Shown: positions 1 to 9,283 of the stretch, one piece after another
Numbering within the stretch: position 1 is the first letter of the stretch
Layout: every line of letters starts with the position of its first letter
From: Rikenella microfusus
GTDB lineage: Bacteria; Bacteroidota; Bacteroidia; Bacteroidales; VadinHA17
Reading direction: 5' to 3'
Length of the DNA stretch: 36,624 nt
Assembly (NCBI GenBank): GCA_020722575.1
Contig: DYKN01000004.1
Span: forward strand, 101,364 to 137,987
Translations under genes and position numbers: made by a program
Notes under the pieces: model-generated
Database searches by the model: none
Seen by the model: the letters and a program-made list of their open reading frames with translations, nothing else
Told to the model about the DNA's origin: nothing

Positions 1-988
1 AAGTTTTTTTCATAGTAGCACTTGAACCATAACGATCGGTCCATTCCCCAATTTTTTTCCCGAGATAATGCCCATCCCAGAATCCTCTGTTGAATACACC
101 TGAAAGCCTTTCCATCCATTGATTTATCTTTTTTGGTGTATATGTGCCCTCTTCAAGCGCCTTTAAAGCTTCATCATAACAGGATGTAACTGTTCTGACA
201 TATTCGGGGGACCTTGCACGTCCTTCAATTTTGAGAATACTTACCCCGGCAGATATAATTTTATCAAGAAAATTTATTGTACAAAGGTCCTTTGCCGACA
301 TTATATAAGGATTTGCAATTTCCATTTCAAAACCTGTTTCACTATCGGTAACAATATATGACCTTCGGCAGACCTGATTACATTGACCTCTATTTGCAGA
401 TTTGCCATATTCATGAAGACTCAGGTAGCATATTCCTGAAATGGCCATACACAATGCGCCATGTGCAAAAAGTTCTATTTTGAATGGTTTTCCCGACGCT
501 CCTTTAATATTTTTCTTTTTGATCTGTAAGGCGATATGTTTTATCTGTTGAAGTGTCAGTTCACGTGCCAGGACAGCAGCATCAGCCCATTTTGAATAAA
601 ATTCCAGTGTTTCTGTATTAGTAATATTCAGCTGTGTTGATAAATGAACGGCCATTCCCCGGCTGAAAGCGTAATCTATTATTGAACGATCAGTGGCGAT
701 AATTGAAGAAATACCGCTATCGAGAGCTTTGTCGATTATTTTCTTTGCCTTTGCAATTTCATTATCATAAATCACAACATTTAAGGCAAGATATGTTTTT
801 ACGTTATGTTTATTACAATAAGCAACAATTTTTGGTAGATCTTTTAAACTAAAATTATCTGATGAAGCAGCCCGCATGTTCAAATCTCCCGCCCCGAAAT
901 AAATAGAATCGGCATGCCCCTGAATTGCTGCCGTAAGTGAATCCCATGAACCAGCTGGAGCCGATATTTCAATATCTTTCCTCTTCAT
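1..988 (-). CDS. U32 family protein (peptidase U32 / RNA hydroxylation type), C-terminus cut by window edge
   Basis: Reading leftward from the ATG at 988, 329 codons are open to the window edge, so the C-terminus is missing. The start (MKRKDIEISAPAGSWDSL) and the block ELFAHGALCMAISGICYLS are characteristic of the U32 family. Cysteines at residues 180, 187, 203 and 207 (GALC, SGIC, GQC, QVC) are the expected cluster. Characterised U32 members such as E. coli TrhP and RlhA take part in prephenate-dependent hydroxylation of tRNA or rRNA, and other members are annotated as collagenase-like proteases. The gene starts about 30 bases after the histidine kinase stop and is probably the last gene of the pepE-AsmA-kinase run. 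Which RNA or protein it acts on cannot be told from this part. Confidence 0.88.
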   Translation of the reverse strand, partial: MKRKDIEISAPAGSWDSLTAAIQGHADSIYFGAGDLNMRAASSDNFSLKDLPKIVAYCNKHNVKTYLALNVVIYDNEIAKAKKIIDKALDSGISSIIATDRSIIDYAFSRGMAVHLSTQLNITNTETLEFYSKWADAAVLARELTLQQIKHIALQIKKKNIKGASGKPFKIELFAHGALCMAISGICYLSLHEYGKSANRGQCNQVCRRSYIVTDSETGFEMEIANPYIMSAKDLCTINFLDKIISAGVSILKIEGRARSPEYVRTVTSCYDEALKALEEGTYTPKKINQWMERLSGVFNRGFWDGHYLGKKIGEWTDRYGSSATMKKT

Positions 989-1018
989 TACCGTTTGAAA
1001 TCAATCTACTATGATTTC

Positions 1019-2176
1019 TTATTTATTTTTCTTCAGCATGATTCTGATGCAAGTACCAATGCCCGGTTCAGAATATTTAACGAAAATTTTTCCTTTGTGA
1101 TATTCGTCTATGATTCTTCTGGCGAGAGAAAGACCCAGACCCCTTCCCCTCTGTTTTGTTGTATATCCAGGCAAAAATATTTTCCTGTGAGCCGACCGGG
1201 GAATACCCCTGCCATTATCTTTTATATCGATAATTGCATAATCCTTTATTTCTGATACCGTAATAGTGATAATTCCTTCACCGTTAGTAGCATCAACAGC
1301 ATTCTTACAAACATTCTCAATAACCCAGCTAAGTAAAGGAGCATTATGTCTGACATTAATTTCAGCCATCGGATCATAGTCATTAATAAATTTTGTCAAT
1401 GATGAAACACGTGACCTCAGATAGTCAATGGTATTGTGTAAAACCGGTATTATATTGCCGGTTATTAAATCAGGTTTTGAACCAATCTTTGAAAAACGTT
1501 CTGTAACCTTCTCAAGTCTTTTTACATCCAGTGCAATTTCATCCACAAAGGGAATTTCCGGATGTTTTGATTGAAGCATTTCAATCCAGCCTAAAAGTGA
1601 TGAAACCGGAGTTCCAAGTTGGTGTGCTGTCTCTTTAGACATTCCGACCCAGACCTGATTCTGTTCAGATTTTCTTGAGGAGTCGAAAGCCAGATATGAC
1701 ACAAGAATAAACAAAATGATAATACTAAGCTGGACGGCAGGATAATAGATTAGTTTTTTGAGTATTATGCTGTCCTCATAATATACCCTGTTTATATGAC
1801 CATAGGGAAGGTAAATGACTATCGGAGCAGATTTCTCCTTGATTTTTTTTAACCTTAACGATAGAAACATTGTGTCGCTTAATTGTAAATGATCATAGTT
1901 CCTGGCGGAGAGAACCGAGTCATTTTCATCTGCAAGTATTACGGGTATAGTTGTATTGCCTTCGATGATTGAGTAAAGAAATTCAAGATCCTGCCCGGTG
2001 TCTGATGCTGAATTAACCCGGTTTATTGCTTCAGCCCAGATTTCAATCTTTTTTCTTTCTTCATTTTTCAGATTTTTGACGAGGATATAAGTATAAAAGA
2101 AAGAAAAAAGCCCGATAATGATTGCAAGCAGCAGCAGGATAAGCTTCCAGATGGTTTTATGAGTATAGATATTCAA
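1019..2176 (-). CDS. Membrane sensor histidine kinase (orphan)
   Basis: A 385-residue kinase with two membrane segments (about 9-33 and 146-165) that enclose a sensor region of about 110 residues outside the cytoplasmic membrane. The H-box follows the second segment directly, with no HAMP domain visible: KETAHQLGTP, phospho-acceptor His185. The ATP-binding domain shows the N-box (Asn288, Asn292), DNGRGIP (320-326) and GRGLGLS (344-350). HQLGTP in place of the usual HE-x-x-x-P is, from memory, common in Bacteroidota kinases. The start is TTG at 2176, because no ATG occurs before the first membrane segment and the upstream stop is 24 bases away. It begins 12 bases after the AsmA-like stop, so co-transcription is likely. 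No response regulator lies in the window, so the output is unknown. Confidence 0.9.
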   Translation of the reverse strand: MNIYTHKTIWKLILLLLAIIIGLFSFFYTYILVKNLKNEERKKIEIWAEAINRVNSASDTGQDLEFLYSIIEGNTTIPVILADENDSVLSARNYDHLQLSDTMFLSLRLKKIKEKSAPIVIYLPYGHINRVYYEDSIILKKLIYYPAVQLSIIILFILVSYLAFDSSRKSEQNQVWVGMSKETAHQLGTPVSSLLGWIEMLQSKHPEIPFVDEIALDVKRLEKVTERFSKIGSKPDLITGNIIPVLHNTIDYLRSRVSSLTKFINDYDPMAEINVRHNAPLLSWVIENVCKNAVDATNGEGIITITVSEIKDYAIIDIKDNGRGIPRSAHRKIFLPGYTTKQRGRGLGLSLARRIIDEYHKGKIFVKYSEPGIGTCIRIMLKKNK

Positions 2177-2187
2177 ATTGTATGATT

Positions 2188-4818
2188 TTAGTAATTCTTA
2201 TTTTTTCTCTTTTTAAAAATTCCTTCAAATATATTCTCCTTTTCCTGTTGGACATTGTCTTTCGATATATCAACCGTATCTTCTGTTTCAGCCCATTCTA
2301 TTTTGAATCTGGGCACTGCAGAAGGTTCAGATATTCTTACAGTATCTCTTTTGTAAGAGCTATACTCTTCGTTCAGAATTGTTTTTAGTTTGTTTTTTTC
2401 ATTCTTGAGGCTCTCCCTAATTTTATTTCTGGCAGCACGGAGATCGTATGAAACTTTAACATCCCTACCCTTACCTGATATCTTAAGAAAAACCGAGGTC
2501 CTCCCCAAGCCGTCATCTTCAATCGATCCGAATTCTGATGTAAATTTGTTGTTTCTTAATTTTCCTGAGAGCAATTCAGAAAGATAAGCTTTTATGTGGT
2601 ATTCAAAGGTATTGTCGAAATAATGTGTTCCACTTGCTGTGAAATCAGCAGCTGAAGAAAATATATCAATCTGGGGGATAATAAGATAATTATTTCTGAT
2701 GAAAAGATCATTTTCAAGCCTTGAAAAACTTATATTCTCAAGTTCATTTATTTTAATAAACTTTGAAAGAGCTTTAACAGGTTCAAAGTTAATAAGTGCG
2801 CCGTTTTCAATGATATATTTTCCCTCAGCATGAAGAGATCTTATATCCGGTTTAAATAAAGTGTCGAACTGCATAAGCATCTTCAGTGAACCTGAAAGTG
2901 TACCGGAAATGTTACCGGAAACAATGAAATTCTGACCAAAGTTATTAAATGTTTGAAAACATTCTCTAATGTTAACATCCTTGATTGAAAAATTCCCCTG
3001 AAAGAAATAACCATCAGACTTTTCCTTTTCTGAAAGGAGAAAAGACCCTTCTATGTTTCCGTCAAAACTGTCTGTAGAAAAATCCTTTACACTCAATATC
3101 CCTGGTTTATAATTTATTAATCCGTTTACATTTTCTGCTTCCAGTTTGTCCCATATAATACTTTCGGCTTTCAGATTCAAAACAGTCTCGAATCCTTCAG
3201 GCATTTTTAAAGCTTTTGTGCCGTAATTCTTCTTTTCTTCCTTATCTGGCACTACAGGGAAAATAGTAGAAAGATTAATTTTCCCGGTATTAATAGTGGC
3301 GTTAATTTTTATTCTGTCGGATTTCTCTGTGATCCAATCCTGAAAGTTTTCAAACCCGCCATTTATAATATAACGCTGATTATTATAAGTAAATGATAAG
3401 TCTTCTGCCCAAAGACTTGAGGCAATTGTCAGGAACCCCGATGCATTGGCAAATGAATATTTTTTATTTCTATGTTCGATTCCAAATGATTTTAATTGTA
3501 TTATGGCCATAGGATTAAGTAACAGGAAATCAGAAATTGAATAATTTTCTTTTTTTGGAAGGTAACCCTCAGTTTTAATGTTAATTCTTGCTGAACCTTC
3601 TGAAGATAAAAGCCATGGTATCTGGAAAAATTTTTGTATTTCAAATGGAATTACTTCTCCTGAAAGATTAAATCTGATGAAAGGATTAATAAAGTTCTCG
3701 ATAAGCAGAGATGTAATAAAATCAGCACTTCCTATATTAAACGAGCATTTGTTTAATTCAAATTTTGACGTTACAGGTGCAGCCTTGACGCCATTAGTGT
3801 ATGAGCCTGTAAGAGTAAGATTTTCCAGACGAATATTTGATTTTTTGTATAATATTCTTCCGTTCATTACCGAAAATTTTAAATTAGCTCGTGGATTTTG
3901 TATACGACTCATGGGACCCGATAATAAACATTCTGCTTTAAGTTTTCCTCCCGGAACATATTCACTGTATCTTTCGGCTATCGTTTTGGGAAGATAATTT
4001 TTAACTTTTGCAAGGTCAATATTGTTTCCTTCAATTTTTAGAAAAATACTTTCACCCGGTTTGATAAAACCGTTAATATTAAATGAAAAGTCGTCAAATT
4101 TAATTAAACTTCTGTCGAATATCAATTCACCTTCTTTGCCTGAAAGTTTTATATCGGCATTAAATCTGGCATCGGGATGAATTTTTATTGTATTGACTCC
4201 GAATTGTTCAAGTGTTAGAACGGAAGTAATAATCAAATCAAATGTTTTATTATCAAAATGGGCTTTGATTTTACTGTTTTCAACAGTTCCTGAAAATATG
4301 AGGCCTGTAGCTTTGTTAATGTAGTTGACTGATAAATCCCTGATATTTACTTTTTCAAGGTTAATAATATTGTCATTATTTGACTGGATAGTCCGGGAGC
4401 GGATTTCATAGTTAACACCTCCTGCGCTGTCGGTTAGCAACTGGAGCAAACCTCTGTTCAATGAAATGCTTTCAATGGTGTAATTTTTGTTTAACAAATC
4501 TTTCAAACTGAATTCAAAGGAAGCCCGATCAGCTTTAAGCAATATTCCTGTTTCAATGCTCTGAAATTGTTCAGTTGCAAATCGCGGTGAGGAATTAATT
4601 ATAACATTATTAAATTCAACTGATGCTCCTGGAAATCGCTTTAATAAGTGTAATCTGGCGGTTTCAAACTCGAGCTTTACTGATAACTGATTGTTAACTG
4701 TTTTTACGAGAATTGCAGTTAGCTGTCTGTCAAAAATAAATGTTGCAACCATTATCACGGAGATGAGTACCGTAATAACTGCAATTAACCAGATTAATAT
4801 TTTTATTAATGGTTTCAT
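2188..4818 (-). CDS. AsmA-like envelope protein
   Basis: A protein of 876 residues with one N-terminal membrane segment (about residues 3-27) followed by a long beta-rich periplasmic region. The pattern matches AsmA/YhdP-type proteins: an early region of the type NxxLxxxLxFxxAxLxxxxRFPGAxVxFxNV, repeated short beta strands, and a C-terminal part with LRNNKFTSEFGSIEDD. Family members are thought to act in lipid transport or outer-membrane assembly. The ATG at 4818 is preferred because the signal-anchor starts there (MKPLIKILIWL). A longer TTG start at 4848 would sit directly against the pepE stop and add ten polar residues. It lies between pepE and the kinase with short spacers, consistent with an operon. 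The substrate is not known. Confidence 0.82.
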   Translation of the reverse strand: MKPLIKILIWLIAVITVLISVIMVATFIFDRQLTAILVKTVNNQLSVKLEFETARLHLLKRFPGASVEFNNVIINSSPRFATEQFQSIETGILLKADRASFEFSLKDLLNKNYTIESISLNRGLLQLLTDSAGGVNYEIRSRTIQSNNDNIINLEKVNIRDLSVNYINKATGLIFSGTVENSKIKAHFDNKTFDLIITSVLTLEQFGVNTIKIHPDARFNADIKLSGKEGELIFDRSLIKFDDFSFNINGFIKPGESIFLKIEGNNIDLAKVKNYLPKTIAERYSEYVPGGKLKAECLLSGPMSRIQNPRANLKFSVMNGRILYKKSNIRLENLTLTGSYTNGVKAAPVTSKFELNKCSFNIGSADFITSLLIENFINPFIRFNLSGEVIPFEIQKFFQIPWLLSSEGSARINIKTEGYLPKKENYSISDFLLLNPMAIIQLKSFGIEHRNKKYSFANASGFLTIASSLWAEDLSFTYNNQRYIINGGFENFQDWITEKSDRIKINATINTGKINLSTIFPVVPDKEEKKNYGTKALKMPEGFETVLNLKAESIIWDKLEAENVNGLINYKPGILSVKDFSTDSFDGNIEGSFLLSEKEKSDGYFFQGNFSIKDVNIRECFQTFNNFGQNFIVSGNISGTLSGSLKMLMQFDTLFKPDIRSLHAEGKYIIENGALINFEPVKALSKFIKINELENISFSRLENDLFIRNNYLIIPQIDIFSSAADFTASGTHYFDNTFEYHIKAYLSELLSGKLRNNKFTSEFGSIEDDGLGRTSVFLKISGKGRDVKVSYDLRAARNKIRESLKNEKNKLKTILNEEYSSYKRDTVRISEPSAVPRFKIEWAETEDTVDISKDNVQQEKENIFEGIFKKRKNKNY

Positions 4819-4848
4819 CGAAAAAAAAACCTGATCAGCGTTCCCCAA

Positions 4849-5574
4849 TTACTGATGGGAAAAATTTTTGTCAAGAAGGAATGAAAGGTCTTTATTTTTA
4901 CCGGTCTCCATGGGCTGGTATCCCTTAAGAAATATTCTTGCTGGTTTGGGGCCGATAAGACAAATTTCCTCATCTTCAATTCTTAGCATGGTCCCTTCAC
5001 GCAAACCAACTACCCTTATTCCAGGGTTCATTTCAATGAATTCTAATATTCTTTGCTCACGTGTTTCACCTGCATGACCCTCTGGATGTACATCAAGATA
5101 ATGTGGATTAATCTGGAAGGGGACGAGGTTAAGAGCATCAAAAGAGCCCGGAGAGATTACAGGCATATCATTTGTCGTACTTATTGTTGGGCAGGCAACA
5201 TTAGCTCCCGCACTCCATCCTATATACGGTATGCCAGACAAAACCTTTTCTTTTATCGGCTGAATAAGTTTGTTCTCTTTTATCATTTTAAGCAGTTTCC
5301 AGGTGTTACCGCCTCCCACAGCAATTACCTCTGCTTCTCTGACAGCCGAAACAGGGTTTCTTAAATGGTGAATGGAAATTAATTCATATCCTGCTTCATT
5401 AAACTTCTGACGAACTTTTTCCTCATAATCATCAAATGAGAAAGTTACTGCAGCATACGGAATAAATAATATTTTTACTTTTTTCCCACCAAGAAAATCA
5501 CTTATTGGTTGAAGGGCATGTTCAAGATACCCCTCTCCAGCATTGGTAGAATTACTCATCAATAATAATTTCAT
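4849..5574 (-). CDS. pepE: Dipeptidase E (peptidase family S51)
   Basis: A cytoplasmic serine peptidase of 241 residues that in characterised relatives splits Asp-Xaa dipeptides. The catalytic Ser121 lies in the nucleophile elbow IGWSAGANVACPT. Asp136 (TTNDMP) and His158 (NPHYLD) fall where the Salmonella PepE triad Ser120-Asp135-His157 predicts. GGGNTWKLL (87-95) is the conserved glycine loop. Length is close to the family norm of about 230. The ATG at 5574 gives a normal N-terminus (MKLLLMSNST). It is the first gene of the leftward run pepE-AsmA-kinase-U32. A -7-like box (TATCTTTG on the minus strand) lies about 22 bases upstream. Confidence 0.93.
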   Translation of the reverse strand: MKLLLMSNSTNAGEGYLEHALQPISDFLGGKKVKILFIPYAAVTFSFDDYEEKVRQKFNEAGYELISIHHLRNPVSAVREAEVIAVGGGNTWKLLKMIKENKLIQPIKEKVLSGIPYIGWSAGANVACPTISTTNDMPVISPGSFDALNLVPFQINPHYLDVHPEGHAGETREQRILEFIEMNPGIRVVGLREGTMLRIEDEEICLIGPKPARIFLKGYQPMETGKNKDLSFLLDKNFSHQ

Positions 5575-5595
5575 CTGGTAAGTAATTATTCACTG

Positions 5596-5603
5596 CAAAG
5601 ATA
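5596..5603 (-). promoter_or_regulatory. Candidate -7 box of the pepE operon
   Basis: The minus strand reads TATCTTTG, which fits the Bacteroidota -7 consensus TAnnTTTG. It lies 22 bases upstream of the pepE ATG, giving a predicted leader of about 15 bases. No good TTG -33 element is seen at 19-20 bases, so the call is tentative. Confidence 0.35.
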
Positions 5604-5728
5604 ATAGATTCTTATGGCATGAAATCTGACTATTAATTTCATTCGTAAGTTATGTAGTTAACTTGTGAAATATTAGGCAGAATACTGTATTGAAAAAAAT
5701 GTTAAATTGGAAGAAAATATGATGAAAG

Positions 5729-7114
5729 ATGCGAACACTTTTATTTAAATCAACTGTAAAAATTTCATTATATATCTCGCTGCCATTATTTTTTTGTATG
5801 TCAACAGGCTGTAACTGGATAAATACGAACCATAGACCTGTTCAGGATAAAACAGAAAAAATTTCCGACGATTCGCTTTTAGATCTCGTTCAATATAGAA
5901 CAACTCTTTATTTTACTGAAGGAGCAGAGCCGGTATCAGGAATGGCAAGGGAACGAATACATATTGACGGTATATATCCTGAGAATGATATGAATGTAAT
6001 AACTACAGGCGGTTCTGGTTTTGGAATAATGGCTATTATAGCAGGCATTGAGAGGGGTTTTATTGCCAGGGATAAGGGTATAGCCATGATCAGAAAGATG
6101 GTTGACTTTCTTAAAAGGGCCGACAGATTTCATGGGGCCTGGCCACATTGGCTTTATGGTGAGACAGGCAGAATAAAGCCATTTTCAGAGAAAGATAATG
6201 GAGCTGACATTGTTGAAACAGCTTATCTAATGCAGGGTTTACTGACTGCTCGTCAGTATCTTGAAAAGGGGAATTCAGATGAAAGATTGATTGCTGCAGA
6301 TATTGACACTCTCTGGCGTGAAGTTGAGTGGGATTGGTTTACACGGGGGGATGAGAATGTAATTTACTGGCATTGGTCACCAGAATATGCGTGGGAAATG
6401 AACCATCAGGTAAGGGGTTATAACGAATGTCTTATATTATATATTCTTGCAGCTTCATCACCTACTCATCCTGTAAGCCCTGAAGCTTATCATCAGGGAT
6501 GGGCAAGAAATGGCGACATAAATACAAATGTATTGCAATATGGTTATATTTTAAAGCTGAAGCACAATGGAGCAGAACAATATGGAGGACCTCTTTTCTG
6601 GGCTCACTATTCGTATCTGGGTCTTGATCCGCGCAACCTGAAGGACAGATATGCGGAATACTGGAAGGAAAATCTAAATCATACACTTATTAACTGGAAA
6701 TGGTGTTCCCTTAATCCGAACAAGCATCGTGGATACAGTGAAAAATGCTGGGGACTTACGGCAAGCTATTCTCCCGGTGGTTATGCTGCTCATAAACCTG
6801 GTATTGAATCGGATATTGGTGTGATTTCACCTACCGCAGCCGTTTCATCAATACCATATACCCCAGAGCTATCGCTTGCAGCAATCAGACATTTTTATTA
6901 TGTACTAGGCGACAGGATATGGGGTAAATATGGTTTCTATGATGCTTTCTCAGAAGGACAGAACTGGTATCCCCGGAGATATCTTGCTATAGACCAGGGA
7001 CCTATTCCTGTAATGATTGAAAATTTCCGCTCAGGTCTTTTGTGGAATCTATTTATGAGTTGCCAGGAAATTAAAACCGGACTCAAATTACTGGGATTTG
7101 AATCGGGTTATTGA
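5729..7114 (+). CDS. Lipoprotein of the glycoamylase/GH144 type (possible endo-beta-1,2-glucanase)
   Basis: A secreted protein of 461 residues. The N-terminus is a hydrophobic signal ending in MSTGC (Cys28), a lipoprotein-like site, so it is probably anchored in the envelope. The body matches the 'glycoamylase' (PF10091-like) fold. It has the glycine-rich ITTGGSGFGIMAIIAGIERG near 91-110, aromatic motifs (HGAWPHWLYG, WHWSPEYAWEMNHQVRGYNE) and a C-terminal region ending GQNWYPRRYLAIDQGPIPVM. In Bacteroidota, proteins of this size and fold include GH144 endo-beta-1,2-glucanases, while other members act on different beta-glucans. I cannot fix the substrate. It stands alone between two leftward operons, and its gene end faces the OM barrel gene. 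Confidence 0.78.
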   Translation: MRTLLFKSTVKISLYISLPLFFCMSTGCNWINTNHRPVQDKTEKISDDSLLDLVQYRTTLYFTEGAEPVSGMARERIHIDGIYPENDMNVITTGGSGFGIMAIIAGIERGFIARDKGIAMIRKMVDFLKRADRFHGAWPHWLYGETGRIKPFSEKDNGADIVETAYLMQGLLTARQYLEKGNSDERLIAADIDTLWREVEWDWFTRGDENVIYWHWSPEYAWEMNHQVRGYNECLILYILAASSPTHPVSPEAYHQGWARNGDINTNVLQYGYILKLKHNGAEQYGGPLFWAHYSYLGLDPRNLKDRYAEYWKENLNHTLINWKWCSLNPNKHRGYSEKCWGLTASYSPGGYAAHKPGIESDIGVISPTAAVSSIPYTPELSLAAIRHFYYVLGDRIWGKYGFYDAFSEGQNWYPRRYLAIDQGPIPVMIENFRSGLLWNLFMSCQEIKTGLKLLGFESGY

Positions 7115-7156
7115 ATAAATGAGAGGTTAAAAATTCTCCAAATACTTATTTGCAAA

Positions 7157-8167
7157 TCAATCATTGAAAGTAAAAGCCAATCCTATTTCAAAAGGATAAA
7201 GAGAATATCCTCCCGGGCCTTTTCCTTGCCTGAACAGGGAAACAGGATAATAAGTGCCAAATAATTGAAAATTTTCAAACCCTGCTCTTGCTGTGAATCC
7301 ATATCTCAGCATGTTCAGGCTGAAATCATCATCAGATTTCACCTTATCACCATTCTGATAAACCATTTTATTATGTGAAGCAAGTTTAATAGCACCGATA
7401 ACTCCACCTGCAAGGTTAATCTTTTTACTATCGGTCGGGATTTGAACTTCAAGCAACACAGGTAAGGTCAAATAGAGTGTCGTAAATTTTGATTTTTTCA
7501 ATGTACCTGCCGGATCAAGCATTGTAATTACTCCATCCGAATTTTTAACAATATTATTATTACCATCAAAATGATAATTATTCCAGTTTAAACCTAGGCC
7601 GGTAATTAATCCCAGAAATCCTGTAAATCCGAAGCTTTGCTGGGTGAAATTCAGGTTGAAGCCCATTGATTTACCTGAATGGAGCGTCATATAATCAATT
7701 TCATCGGGCATAACCAAATTTCTTTCAGAGGTCATATAATTGTTAAATCCAAGCTCAATGCCCGACCAGTGACCTTTAAATCTCCTGTATCGTTTTTTCT
7801 TTATTTCATCACGGTCTCTTGAATGCGGAAAGTTGTAAATATCATCATTTTGACGGTATTGATTATAGTTTTCAAATCTGATTTGCGGTTTGCCTTCAAG
7901 GGCTTCAAGAATTTCCAATCTTCTGTTGCCAATCCTGATTCTTACCGATTCACCATCATCCTGGATGCCCAGAAGTGTATCGCCGATTATTATATTTGTA
8001 TTTTCCTGGTATATATTTCCCCTGTTTTCAGGGTTCTCAACCGATTTTGTTTCCTGACTGAATCCTTGCATCAGAAACAAAACCATCAGTGTAATGATTC
8101 CTGCCTTTTTCATTTTATTAATTTTATGATTAACTTTTTTCTCTGTTATCAGACGGTTGAATGACAT
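7157..8167 (-). CDS. Outer-membrane beta-barrel protein downstream of sigma/anti-sigma pair
   Basis: A protein of 336 residues with a signal peptide (MKKAGIITLMVLFLMQGFSQ) followed by about 100 polar residues. The C-terminal part (about 130-336) is made of alternating aromatic beta strands (GFNLNFTQQSFGFTGFLGL, YGFTARAGFENFQLFGTYYPV) and ends YPFEIGLAFTFND, the look of a PorT/OmpA-type barrel. The ATG at 8167 lies six bases after the anti-sigma stop. The ATG at 8113 would start exactly at the signal peptide (318 residues) and is equally plausible. The function is unknown. Its place as third gene after an ECF sigma factor and its partner suggests it is an envelope target or sensor of that pair. 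Confidence 0.78.
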   Translation of the reverse strand: MSFNRLITEKKVNHKINKMKKAGIITLMVLFLMQGFSQETKSVENPENRGNIYQENTNIIIGDTLLGIQDDGESVRIRIGNRRLEILEALEGKPQIRFENYNQYRQNDDIYNFPHSRDRDEIKKKRYRRFKGHWSGIELGFNNYMTSERNLVMPDEIDYMTLHSGKSMGFNLNFTQQSFGFTGFLGLITGLGLNWNNYHFDGNNNIVKNSDGVITMLDPAGTLKKSKFTTLYLTLPVLLEVQIPTDSKKINLAGGVIGAIKLASHNKMVYQNGDKVKSDDDFSLNMLRYGFTARAGFENFQLFGTYYPVSLFRQGKGPGGYSLYPFEIGLAFTFND

Positions 8168-8173
8168 TGAAAG

Positions 8174-9280
8174 TTACTCATCGGCATAATTTTTTCTGAC
8201 AGGAATATTGAATTTAACAAGTTTTGATGAAAAGTTAATTGCGGTGAGTTCTCCTGTATCATCAACATATCCATTGAATACCATTTGCCACCCAAGCAAT
8301 TTATTTAAACCATTTATTCCTGCTTTGGCAATTTCATAAGCTTTTAGCTCTTCATCTGTTTTATTTTCAATACCAAGAATCCTTTCGCGTATAAAAGCAG
8401 TGAAACGTCTTTTTAAGCCTTCGTTTTGCTCATCTTTAATTAAAATGGTTGGGTTTATTTGAACCAGATGGTAAAGATTTGAAGGTGTTTCAAATAGCAT
8501 GGGGAATCCAGCAGCGTAATTAACCGGGTGAATATTAATTCTTTCTATCCGGTTCGCGGATTTAATAGATTCAGATTGAGCAGTGTCAATCACTTTATCA
8601 GAACCTTCAGGATTTTCATTAATGGCATTTCCAATTAATGATAAAACTTCTTTCGCGTCAGATGATGAAGAAGAGACAGGGGCTGAACTATCAAACCCGG
8701 TGTCAGGAACAGTTATTAATTTATTATCTGATATAACAGGCATTTCCATAACCATGGAAATTACATTTCTGTTACTGCTTTTCCGTAGGGGATAGAATGA
8801 AAGATATATTAAAAATACAACAGTTGCTGCAATACCCGTTGCGATTGAGGCGAGGCTGATAATTTTTGCCGTTTTGTTGCCCTTTTTAAGTTTATGAATA
8901 TATTTATATTTCAAGCCTTTGGGTGGAAGCAGTTTTATCTTATTTATGAGTTTGAAAGTCTTAAACCTGTCAGGATTCTGGCTGATAATTTCATAAAGCT
9001 CATCTTTCTCTTCAGGAGAGAGGTCTCCTTCAAGTTCTCCAATGCAAAGAAGATCGAATTGATAATCAGTCAAATCCGCAGAGGTTTTTTTAAGAAGGTT
9101 TTTGTTTTTAAATGAATTATCAAAAGGTTTAACCGATAATTCCTGAAACAATTTTAATTCTTCTTTGATATCGGGGTTTGCATTGAGAAATTCTTCAAGC
9201 AGTTGGATCTGATGTTTATTCAGATGGCCATCGAGGTAATCGGCAATCCATATTTCATAATTTGACAGATCAGGTTTCAT
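8174..9280 (-). CDS. Transmembrane anti-sigma-factor-like protein
   Basis: A protein of 368 residues with a cytoplasmic N-terminal part, one membrane segment (about 139-161) and a periplasmic C-terminal part of about 200 residues. The N-terminal part carries two similar helical units (6-47 and 71-115). Each has an acidic Leu-rich turn (DYLDGHL, GELEGDL), then a helix and an NPD turn, as in anti-sigma N-termini that lack the zinc HxxxCxxC motif. No enzyme motif is seen. The gene begins four bases after the sigma gene stop, so the two are translationally linked. By position and layout it most likely holds the sigma factor at the membrane until a signal arrives. The periplasmic part is not recognised. 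Confidence 0.7.
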   Translation of the reverse strand: MKPDLSNYEIWIADYLDGHLNKHQIQLLEEFLNANPDIKEELKLFQELSVKPFDNSFKNKNLLKKTSADLTDYQFDLLCIGELEGDLSPEEKDELYEIISQNPDRFKTFKLINKIKLLPPKGLKYKYIHKLKKGNKTAKIISLASIATGIAATVVFLIYLSFYPLRKSSNRNVISMVMEMPVISDNKLITVPDTGFDSSAPVSSSSSDAKEVLSLIGNAINENPEGSDKVIDTAQSESIKSANRIERINIHPVNYAAGFPMLFETPSNLYHLVQINPTILIKDEQNEGLKRRFTAFIRERILGIENKTDEELKAYEIAKAGINGLNKLLGWQMVFNGYVDDTGELTAINFSSKLVKFNIPVRKNYADE

Positions 9281-9283
9281 GTC

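Noticed and set aside
3578..3997. 139-codon open frame on the plus strand
   Set aside because: It lies opposite the AsmA-like gene and its composition is that of a shadow frame.
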